A stretch of 64,000 nt of DNA. It comes from Diplosphaera chodatii. Its lineage: Eukaryota; Chlorophyta; Trebouxiophyceae; Prasiolales; Stichococcaceae. Both the position numbers and the translations under genes were made by a program. The DNA is taken from contig JAALGY010000023.1 in NCBI GenBank assembly GCA_032358165.1, positions 2,294,001 through 2,358,000 of the forward strand, written 5' to 3'. Within the stretch, counting starts at the first letter, position 1. Every line of letters begins with the position of its first letter. Below, piece by piece: positions 12,901-22,029 of the stretch. The notes under the pieces were generated by a model that was given only the letters and a program-made list of their open reading frames with translations, was not told the DNA's origin and did not search any database.

Positions 12901-13527
12901 TGTTCTCTCTCATGGTTCGTGAACAGTCTGGCGTGCTGTGCACAGGTGTCAGTGCACAGCAGCGGCAAGGGCAGAAGCCCATCAAGGTGCAGCTGGGCAA
13001 GGGCGGCCTGCCGGCACACCTGCAGCCGCCGGGCTCTGCCAATGCCACGCCTGCCACGTCAACAGGCGGTATGGCAATGCCACGTGCTATTGGTCTCTGA
13101 CCACAGTTGCAGATGCTTCAAGATGGCTCGGCACCAGCAGAACGATAACCTTTGCGTTGTTCTTGACCACAATGCACTCACCAGTGTCAGAACCTCTTGG
13201 CATGCAGCGGACCGTGATTTCACTGACCGCAGGTGACTACAGCGGCTATGAGGATGCACCAATGTCAGAAGCTGGCGATGATGGCGCCGAGGATGACATG
13301 GTACGTGTCGAGGTGCTGGTGCATGCACCCTCCTTGCTCCTGTGGAACTGGTAGGCTGCAGGCACATCGGCACTCATTTGCAGAATCCACTCTCAAGCAT
13401 CCGTGCCTCGCTTGATGTGCAGGCAGATGGTGACTACAATCAGGCAGCGCAGGAGGACGAGGATAGCGTAGATGAAGAGGATGAGGAGATGGTGGGCGGC
13501 CTGTCAGATGAAGAGATCAGCGACTGA
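3952..13527 (+). CDS. Homeodomain-DDT chromatin-remodelling subunit (RINGLET/RLT-like)
   Basis: This resembles plant RLT proteins, nuclear partners of ISWI remodellers. The homeodomain is built from 3952-4078, 4206-4279 and 4516 onward: KTPIQKEALEAAF, FPPEEVRSALGERIGLTEQQ and VWFSHARRRAKKQQQ. Its spacing matches plant DDT-homeodomains, with His at the usual Asn51. Charged coiled coils follow (5825-5890, 6024-6202, 6408 to about 6528). A DDT domain lies at 7026-7187 (ELVAAWGFLHTFSELLGVWP). A HARE-HTH domain spans the end of 7707-7864 and 7970-8163 (GLSVGEIVRRIQSSGLRDLR). A WHIM1-like motif is at 8853-8951 (HPWVATLLSGDYDALSLQER). WHIM2/3-like parts are LGLDRRHNRYWLLLGG (about 10258-10395) and WLPATPAALALRLAEFDAAV (about 12075-12135). 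An acidic tail exon, 13423-13527, ends DEEISD-stop. Length is roughly 1,400-1,600 residues over about 30 exons. Exons around 4720-5500 and 9570-9900 are uncertain. Confidence 0.88.
6540..6740. repeat. TGCATG/CATGCA-rich intron segment
   Basis: This intron of the homeodomain-DDT gene is dense in overlapping TGCATG and CATGCA hexamers, for example GCATGCATGTGG, CTGCATGCATGCACCC and AGCATGCATGCATCTGCAT. The same hexamer recurs more thinly in many other introns of the window. It is simple-sequence-like rather than a known mobile element. Confidence 0.6.
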
Positions 13528-13752
13528 GCTGCTCTGTGCGTGACTGTATGCAGCTTTAATGTGTGACGGAGCCTTCCTGGTCGTCACTTCCAACGGCGGC
13601 ATGCATATATGCTGTTTCCTACGTCTTGGGATTGTTACAGCAATCGCGGTGGCAGCTTCCCGGCTGAAGAGCATATGTAGCAGAGCGCAGTGTGTGGCAA
13701 CGCTGACAGTGCTCGTCCACAAGTCAATCAGTTACGACTCTGCTCGTTCGCC

Positions 13753-14689
13753 TTAAGACCTGTCAGGTTGCAAAGCCTCGGCATCTGCTCGCAGCATGCT
13801 GCCCAGGTACTGACGAAGCACCCAGACCTCCACCGCTGCCGCCACCAACCGTCCGGTGACCACAATTGCTCCAAGCGCGGGGGACGCCAGCAGCGACCCG
13901 CGGAGGTACCTGCAGGACAGGGAGTGCAGGTGTCCCTGGAGCTTCGAGACAACCAAGGTGATCATCTGCTGCACCATTGTGCTTCCTCGCTGCATAGTAG
14001 CTGCAACTTGCCTGCGGCACCACAGCCACAGCGGGGCGCCCATGAGGCCGGCCACAGCCCAGGCGCCCGGCAGCGACCGGAAGTTGGCCGCCATCACCGA
14101 GTGCACCCACCAGGGCGCGCTGCGGAAGCACCCCGTCTTCCACGCAGCACCGCCCCCCTGTGCCACAATGTGTCGGGGCTGTGGCAGACACACGTTCACG
14201 AGGTGCAGAATGTCCCCAAGGTAGACCCTATGGCAGGCCTGGTGCGTCTGTTGCAAGAAAGGAAATGCAGCGTCAACCGGCGATCTCACCGCGTGCGTGC
14301 AGGTGAAGACGGTCATCTCCAGCAGCGGCACAGCGACGCCAGCAGGGCCATCGATTGCGCTTGCCCACAGCACAGCTCTGCTCGCGTTGTCAATCAGCAC
14401 GTCCAGAAACGCCCCAAAGCGCGTGGCCTGATTGAGCCGCCTTGCCAGGTGACCGTCCAGTGCATCCAGACAGAAGTTTGCCAGGAACAATGTAGCAAAT
14501 GTTGCAGCCTGCTTGGGCCCTGCAACCAGCGCCACAGCCAGGCAGACAATGCGAACTGCGCCAACCAGCTGTGGCGCCAGTAGTAGAACCTGCACACGGC
14601 GTGAAGTGGTATAAGTGGACCAGACAGTGAAGTACGGTCATAAATATGAGTGAACACGGACACCCTCGCAGTCAGGTGTGCACCTGCAT
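13753..14689 (-). CDS. CDP-alcohol phosphatidyltransferase, phosphatidylinositol synthase-like
   Basis: This is an integral membrane enzyme, probably of the ER, transferring a phosphatidyl group from CDP-diacylglycerol to an alcohol; inositol is the likely acceptor. Exon 14589-14290 encodes 100 residues beginning VLLLAPQLVGAVRIV. It carries the complete family signature D-x2-DG-x2-AR-x8-G-x3-D-x3-D (LDALDGHLARRLNQATRFG then AFLDVLID). The 'DGHLARxLNQxTRFGAxLD' form resembles PI synthases. The 3' exon starts at 14178 or 14157 and runs to the stop at 13755-13753; it encodes hydrophobic helices such as LASPALGAIVVTGRLVAAAV. The start is inferred as a 6-nt first exon (ATG-CAG, 14689-14684), because no in-frame ATG precedes the membrane segment in the main exon. 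The C-terminal half diverges from typical PI synthase. Confidence 0.75.
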
Positions 14690-15184
14690 CCGCCTGCGCA
14701 CCGTGCATCTGCATGCTCCCAATGGTCAAGCTCAGCCACTGCGCGATGCCGTGACGCGCCTTCAAGCCACCCATGGCGAGAAGTACTGAGCCTCTTCGCT
14801 TACTGCGAGCGTGTCCGGCACGGCCTCAAGATGTGGCTGGCCTGCTTGTCAGCTGCTGCGCGCTCTACCTTGCCAAAAGTGGACAGGGTCCGATTGGCAC
14901 CTGGTAACGCTAACTCATGCTATGCTGGACACACCGAAGTTCACAGTGACCACACAGAGATGCATCTGTTGAGGGGTCGAGTGTTGTTGGGCTACGTCAA
15001 ATCCCCCGCCGGCATGCACCTGTCGTTCTGCCCCTTGATTTTGGCCGAGGCATCTGAGGCCAGGCATATCAGTTGCAATATCACCGCTTGCCTTCTGCCC
15101 TTGGACCTTCAAGATCAGGCTCAGCTCGTGCAGACAGCTTGGCAAACGCGACCGGCGACAGCACCCCGGGCAGCCCTCGCCAGG
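14690..15184. promoter_or_regulatory. Divergent upstream region (PI synthase-like / START protein)
   Basis: About 495 nt separate two genes transcribed away from each other, so both promoters and 5' UTRs should be here. I saw no convincing TATA box and no conserved reading frame. Confidence 0.35.
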
Positions 15185-18100
15185 ATGTCGCCTTTCGGCG
15201 GCACCGGCTTGGGTGGGCAACTCCAAAGCTTCCCTGTCGACAGCAGCCTGTGGGCCATGGCGGCTGTGCCGCTGCTGAGCACGGGCGTTCTGGGCCTCGT
15301 CGTGGGCATTCTGGTGCGTTTGCAGCCCCCGGTCAGCGCAAACGCAAGAGTAGTAGCTGTCCGGCAACCAGGCACCGTGTCCCGTCGCTTGGGTCCGCAG
15401 TGGTGCACGGGCGCCGTGCATCTGTACTTGGTCAGGCGACCTCACTGGGTCGTGTCAGTGTTGCCGCATTTCCTGCACCCACAGCCCAGACGGGCCCGCG
15501 GGCAACAGACCGCTGTGTCTGGCTGCTGGCGTTGTGATGCTGGGCTGACAGCGGGCAACACGAGAGATGGCTTTCGGTGGGGCGTCCTTTTGTTCGCTGT
15601 TGCACAGCGTGGTCGGCTGTTTCGCATAGTGGCTCATCGTCTCGATTGCCAGCTTCGAAAAGGGGGCTGTGATGTCTGTGACTTGTGCGGCACCCTTGCT
15701 CACGGTGTTGTGCAGTCGTGTACGTGTTTACGGATCTAGCTTTAACAACTGCATGTCGAAGCAGAAGTGGCTTGAACACGGTGTCCTTGGGCCGCCTTAT
15801 CCTGCGGGTGCGGCTTTCCGTCAACACGTGCGTTTGTGTGCTGCTGCAGCTGCCCCGGCCGCGCTTTCTGGAGGGCGGCGCCCGCACAGGGGCGCTGCTA
15901 TGGACTACACCGCCGGGCACAGCGCTGCGGCGCATTGCCCTGTTGTTTCACGGTGCTGTGATCCTCAGGTAGGGAACTGCACAATTGTGTGTGTCACTCG
16001 CCTGCGTGCACCGCTTTTTGTCCGAGTCACCATGCCTCGATCTGGTCTCTGTGCAGTGGCAGCATCGCAACTGCGTTACCCGTCAGTGTGGGGCAGTGGC
16101 AGCCATGGATGGTGGCTGCCTGCAGGTTTACACATCTTGACCTGCCAGCTGCTGGTATCGCAGGGACGTCTGGCAGCACTCGATCGCGGCCGGCGCCCAC
16201 GCGTATCTGTTGGCGCTCTGGGGCTGGCTGGCCGGCGGCGGCTGGGTGCTGGCCACGCAGCAGCCCGCCGACACCAAGGCAGTAGTGGCCCTGCCGACAG
16301 ATCCAGCCCCGACGCCGACGGGCCGCAGGGCGCTCGCGTCCCGTAAGCAGCCTGGCCCGCGAGGCATCTCGTCAGAGCCCACAGACGATTGGTGCGTTGC
16401 CTGGCGCTTGCATGCGTCATCATGTTGCCAGGACAGCAGAACCAGATAGGCACCATATCTTGACTTATCTGCCCACTTGTCCTGGCAAGCCTCACTTGGG
16501 TCAGCGACACTTGACGCACACGGTCCGTTGCGTCTGAGATACTGCGTGCAATGCAGCCGCGTGACCAGCTGGCTGTGGCAGTCGCACTCCCCGATCACTT
16601 GCAGGTTGTCTGTGTGACTGACGTGCCTGGCTGGCTGCTTGCTGCAGGTACATCACCCAGGGGGACCTGCAGTTCTTCAAGGACACCTGCGAACGTAATG
16701 TGCCGTTGGATGGCGCCAGCCAGTGGGAGCAGCAGATGGACAAGGACTTCAGCACATTCAACTACGCAGCCTACCGCCGCATCCTACCGGTGAGTCACAC
16801 AGGGCACTCTGTCTGACGCTCGAGTCTGCTGGGGCAGGCATTGCAGGAGCGTTGCCGTGCAGCACGCCATCAGACAGTGCTGTAGCCTGGCCAAGCACCA
16901 AGCACCACTATCCTCCTTTGCCGCAGAGTGGTAAAGCGGAGTACAAGAGTGTGACGGTGTCGCTGGATGCCACGGCAGAGGAGTTTACGGACTTCTACCT
17001 GGACGACGACATTCGTCCCACTTGGGTGAGTTGAGAGACACTACTTTAAGCCTGCTACAGTGCGGCCTGTCACTGAGCTGCGCTGGGTCGTAGCCCCTTT
17101 GGTTCTTATCAAAAGGTCATGCCTCTGCTCTGCAGGACGGAATGATCACGGAGCACAATGTGCTGGAGAATGGGTCACCGGCAGACAGGTGCCAGGTGGT
17201 GCACTGGATCCGCTCCTTTCCCTTCGCCTTCATCAGCGACCGGGAGTATGTGATCGCGCGCCGCCAGTTCCGTGACGCCAGCGGCTGCATCTACGTTATC
17301 ACCAAAAGCATCGAGCACCCGCGTGCGCCCGCCGACGACAGCGTCGTCCGCATGTGAGCTTCCAACCGCTTTGTGTGTTCCCAGCATGATTGGTGTGCAT
17401 ATGTCATGTTCTGGTCCTATGCGCAAGTCGGCTAAGGGGCAAGCACGCATACCAAAGCTGTGTACGCCGGGCTGATTGCTCCTGCTGGGCGGTGCGCAGG
17501 GATGTGTTCTACTCGATGTGGCGCAGCCGCACGGTTCCCTGCCCCCGCGGCAGCGGCCGGCCGGCGTGCGAGACGGTGCTGCTGCACCACGAGCAGTTTA
17601 AGATCCCGGAGAACCTGGCGCGCTTTGCCGTCAAGGCCGGCATGGCGGGCTTCGTAAAGAAGATGGGCCCCGCCGTCGCCAAGTTTGTGGAGGCGCGCCG
17701 CGCCACCACAGACCCGGTGCGCTGCTCGCCCTGTTGTACACCTTATGTAGCCGCCGCAGCTGTGTCTTTGGGTGCTACTTTGCATCCGTTACTTTGCTAC
17801 CTACCATCATCACGGCTGCTGTAGGTCTGCATATCTATGCATGTACTGATGCCCATCATACATGCTGCGCAGTTCGACGCGGATCCCAACGCGTACGGCG
17901 TGAAGCGCATTGTGCGCACCGCCAGCAATGCCTCCAGCCTGGACACCGTCGGCACTGAGTACACAGAAGGCGACAGCTGCATCGCTGCAGACGACAGCCG
18001 GTGCGCAGCAACATACCTGTCGCCTCAGGCTACCTTTCTGCCATCTCTCCAAACACCCTGCTTGTTTCGTTCTGTCCGTCCAGTTGTAGAGCAACTTGTG

Positions 18101-18323
18101 ACATGATGTTTCTGCTGCGTGGTGCAGGTATCCGCAGCGCATAGAGCGGAAACGGAGGCGAAAGCCCAAGCGGGGCGGCGTGCGCCAGCTGGTGGTCATG
18201 TCGATGGGCGTGGCCGCTGTGGCAGTGGCCCTGCAGCGCGGGCGCGGGCTGCCTGGCCTGCTGGGCGCGATTGCCGGTCTGCGGCCGCGGCGGCAGCGGC
18301 AGATCGCCGCATCCAGTGCCTGA
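15185..18323 (+). CDS. START-domain lipid-transfer protein with N-terminal membrane segments
   Basis: START domains bind and move a single lipid or sterol between membranes. Nine exons join in phase: 15185-15313, 15850-15968, 16164-16391, 16648-16789, 16927-17025, 17136-17353, 17500-17716, 17873-18000 and 18128-18323, giving 491 residues. Residues about 22-43 (MAAVPLLSTGVLGLVVGIL), about 65-80 and about 88-110 (AHAYLLALWGWLAGGGWVLA) look like membrane helices. The START core lies at about 200-390: DFSTFNYAAYRRILP, KAEYKSVTVSLDATAEEFTD, HWIRSFPFAFISDREYVIAR and DASGCIYVITKSIEHP. A basic segment (ERKRRRKPKR) and a hydrophobic stretch (VVMSMGVAAVAVAL) end the protein. The plant-type FPF.F.DREYV.RR motif is clear. 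The bound lipid cannot be told from sequence. Confidence 0.88.
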
Positions 18324-19852
18324 GCTGCGGGCGCCCAGATGGGCAGGTGCGGCGGCGGCAGCAGCAGCAGCAGCAGTCTGCCTGTTTGTAGGGCGCGCAG
18401 CGCTTGCTGCGGCCGCCGGTGTGATGGCAGCGGCGGCGATAAAAAACGGATAATCAGCTGGCGAGGGGAATAGAAACTGTTTCAGGGGCAGCTCAGCGGC
18501 GCTGGGGCTGCAGCGAGCCCGGGATGGTCGTGGTATTTGAGCGCGGTGAGAGAGATGAGTTTTGTGCGGCACAGTGCGTTTTGTGCAGCGGTCCTGCGTG
18601 GCTTGGTCGGCGGAGACCAGCACTGGCAAGGGCTGGCCCCGCATCATGAATAGGGTCCAGCAAGCGGGGTGGACAGGCAGCAGCTCTGGAGGGCAGCGGT
18701 GTCTCAAGCTCCCAGCCCCAGCACGCTTTTGGGGCAATAGCATCTCTCTCAGGCGTCACAATCTGGTCTTCGCATCGAGTTGTCAGGCGGCGTACAACAT
18801 GTGCATACATCAAGCCAATTGATACCAATGCCTGTGGTTGCACGCAGCCTGACTTATTAGACCATATTTTTGGCATCGCGAGTTTAGGGATCGAAGCATG
18901 TAGGTGTCCGTGGAGTTGTCCAGTGCATGGATGCTCAAGCATGGTTTGGTTGTGTCTGAGGCCCCTAGGTGGTCTCGTCCAGCGTGTCGTGCTGACTACT
19001 CCTGGCACAGCTGTAATAGTCAGAGCTATCCAGCAGCGCAGTCGCCAGGGGAGCCACGTTGTACAAAGAGGCATTTAGCCCCGCCCCTGCTTCAAACAAC
19101 TCGGGGCCTCATCATGCAGCACGTTCTCACACCAACACTCCGTTTCATTTCTGGCATTTGCTGCCCCTTCCCACCAGCGATCCTCTTGTTCCGACAGCCT
19201 TGCAGCTCCAATCACTTGCTGTCCTTAGATTGTGATGCCGCTGTTCCACAATGCAATGTTTCCTAGGAACCGAAAGCATGTTGCAATTGCCAGCCCTATT
19301 CAAACTTGAAGTGCACCGTTGCATGCCTCGCGTCTTGACACTGAAAGCCTGGCAATGCTTGTTGACAGCAGCCGGTACAACCAGCTACCAATACAGCCAA
19401 CTACCGCAACCTACCGATAGCAGAGCAGACATGCAGATTACACAGTCGACAGTTCCCAACCGAGCTCGATCAAACCAATCAACGTGAAAAACATTCATGA
19501 TGTGCAACAAAATAAAAAGGGTCAAAATGTTCAGAACGAGCTGGGAAGCACATTCCATTCTGCTGCGCAGTATGTCTGCTGCACGGCACCTTTCCGCACG
19601 CGTGCTATGCCACCAGTGCTGCTGCTTGCCAGTTGCGCTGGCTTCGTCCGGGGACTGCCCAGCAGTATGTAAGCCTCGGTTGCAGGCTGCACTGCCTCGT
19701 TGGAGTGCCAGAAAGCAGCCGGCACATGCCCTGCCTTCAAAAGCAGCAGCGGCCTGGGGCAGGCGCCACCGCTGACACGCTCGGATAGGATTAACAGCAG
19801 GTGCTCTGCCTGGCAGCCATGCCCGGACGGGAGGGTGGCGATGAGTCCGGGC
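18324..19852. other. Intergenic region between START gene and Rab24-like gene
   Basis: This 1.5-kb region lies between two converging stop codons. A reverse-strand frame at 18493-19074 is open for 193 codons. It has no recognisable motif, no exon-like flanks and the composition of random GC-rich sequence. The region is probably 3' UTRs plus spacer. I saw no repeats or RNA genes. Confidence 0.5.
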
Positions 19853-21091
19853 TCAGCACGATGCTGTGGCTGCGGGAGGCAGCCCTGGCGGCCGCGGCGT
19901 CGCCGCCACATCCCCCAAGCCGGCAGCCAGCGCCTCCGCAATGATCTGAAATAACTCCTGCACAGACCGAGCGCTTGTCAGCTGATTTGGAGCTGCATGG
20001 CACACATTGCACGAACAACCGCCGCAATGGCAGCAATGACAAACAAACAATGGAGCTTCTGTGGCACGGTTCTGGCAGGATTGCCTGAGTCTACTTGACA
20101 AGCTGGCAGCATCTGCAGCACTCACCCCTACGCCTTGGCCGGACTTTGCTGAGGTGCTGTACAACTTTGCTCCCACGCTGCCTGCAAACTTCTGTGCTGC
20201 TTGCGGCGATACAGCACGCTTGCTGCTGGCGGTGCCGCTGCTGTTGGTGCTATCGCTGGCAGTGACGTCCAGCAGGTCGGTTTTCGTGGATACCAGATGA
20301 ATTTGGCACTGCGGTTCGTTGGTCCTAAGCTCGTTGACCTGCGTGCGTGCGGCCGTCTCTGCAACGCTGTTGGCAGCAGCTCAGGACCTCTCAGGCCTCT
20401 CTGTAGCAATTGGGCGGGGCTTCGTCCCTTGTGGATGAACAGGCAACCCACCCAGAACTGAAGTTTCTCGAAGCTCGGCCGCGAGCATGGGTCGAAGCAC
20501 ACGACAGCGGCGCGCGAGGCGCGGTAGTACAGGCAGGACAGGCTCTGGAACTGCTCTGCTCCAGCAGTGTCCCAGATGCCCAGCGTGATCGTTCTGCCAC
20601 CCTTCACATGCACCTGGATGCAGCGGACAGACTTGCGCCAAGCTCAGCGCCATGCGTGCGTGCTGGCACTGCTTTGCACCGGCATCATGAAGCAGACTGT
20701 TGATGCAGCCTGCCACTCACTGCTTCTCTGCCCCACCTTCTTTGCCGCAAATGCTGCGCCAATGGTGTTCTTTGCTGACGGCTCAAAGCTGTCGTTGACA
20801 TATCTGTCCAGAAGGCACGTCTTCCCCACGCCCGAGGACCCCAGCAGCACCACCTTGCAGTCCACCCTGGCCTGCAGGCACACCGCCCTGACATGCTGAG
20901 CCGGAATGTCGCATGATCAAATGTGACTGCCTGACAGCAGCCGCACTTGTAGCTGTCCGCTGAGCAATGCCTGAGCACTGCTTGATCGATCGCTGCATAC
21001 ATGGCATATGCCATGCCGGCAGCTGCGCCGTCTGCAGCGAGCGGCAGCTTCAAGGCCAGGGGAATGTGCGGCGGCCAAGTTCACCCACCAT
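19853..21091 (-). CDS. RAB24: Rab24-like small GTPase
   Basis: This is a Ras-superfamily GTPase of the Rab group, with closest recall to Rab24, an atypical Rab linked to autophagy and endosomes. Exons (reverse) are 21091-21089, 20871-20737, 20613-20452, 20338-20126 and 19957-19853, totalling 205 residues (human Rab24 has 203). Motifs: G1 [18 protein letters not shown] in switch I (Rab24-type TIGAAF); WDTAGAEQF in switch II, with Ala where most Rabs have catalytic Gln; [12 protein letters not shown] with TKxD instead of NKxD; and TSAKSG for G5. The C terminus ends in one Cys (TASC-stop) rather than a CC or CXC pair. The start is an ATG-only first exon spliced in phase 0 to [11 protein letters not shown]; this first exon is the least certain part. 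Confidence 0.88.
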
Positions 21092-22029
21092 GTACAGCAG
21101 CGGGTCGTCTTCACCGTGTCTGCCGCCACCTAGTCCCTAAAATGGCCGGCGAGCAATGATGCAGATGGTGTCTTGCACTGGGTGCTGCTCCGCTGCTCTG
21201 GAACACGTGCCAACTTGCCACACTGTCGCGGACGATCACAAGACGGACGAATTCTTGCAAGCGATCAGCTCAGCAAACTGGATTGTGTGCGAAATACAGC
21301 TTGATGTTCAGCGTCTATACAATTGTCGCAAATCTCGCTTTTGTTCCCGACAGTGATGACCAAACGTGCGCAATAAGCGCGGCTAACAGTGTTTGATCAA
21401 GGGTCGTGGCAGAAGTGGTACATGCGTGTTGTGATCAGGTGCTTGATGGTTGATGCCTGTGTCAGCCGCACTTGATGGGTTGATGCATGAGTGAGCGCGC
21501 TGCACGTGCCATTGCATTGCAACACAAACTACTGCAATGTATAAGCTTAGCTCAGTGTAATCCCCCGCTCTGCGCTTACGCTGTGCACCCTGATCATATC
21601 CAGTCAGCCTATTGCACCTGTGCATTCTGGCAACGATCTTCTCCTGATCCCCGCAGCAAGTCAAAGGAGGAACTCATGTTGCAAGCCAGTCATCTGATAT
21701 TTGCGCAGTGGTCGTGCGCCCGATACGTCGTTGTTGACACCAGCATAGCTTGGCGAAGCCGGCCACGCAGCCAGCATTGATCGCCGTAGCGTTTGGCAAC
21801 CGCGGGCATCGTTGCTACGCAATCATGTGTTGTGATCTGTGCATCGATCTCATCATGTGTTCTCGAACATTGACATTGCAATCATGAGCGCGGATGTCAC
21901 ATGCAAGGTACGGTGAGACTATATAAGCATGCTCCCCGTCTGCGGCCCGCTTTTGCAAGCAGGGCAGCGTGCAGCTGCTGCAACTACGTCTCTGTAGCAG
22001 CAGGCAGCGGCGTCAGCTCCGTCGGCAGG
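21092..22029. promoter_or_regulatory. Divergent upstream region with TATA-like box at 21920
   Basis: About 940 nt separate the divergently transcribed Rab24-like and alpha/beta hydrolase genes. TATATAAG at 21920-21927 lies about 105 nt before the hydrolase ATG and is a plausible TATA box for the plus-strand gene. Otherwise I saw no coding potential or repeats. Confidence 0.45.

Noticed and set aside
13690..14583. 297-codon plus-strand open frame
   Set aside because: It is antisense to the PI synthase-like gene, whose CDP-alcohol signature is clear; long antisense frames are expected in GC-rich exons.
18493..19074. 193-codon minus-strand frame between START and Rab24-like genes
   Set aside because: No recognisable motif, and composition like random GC-rich sequence; kept as intergenic.
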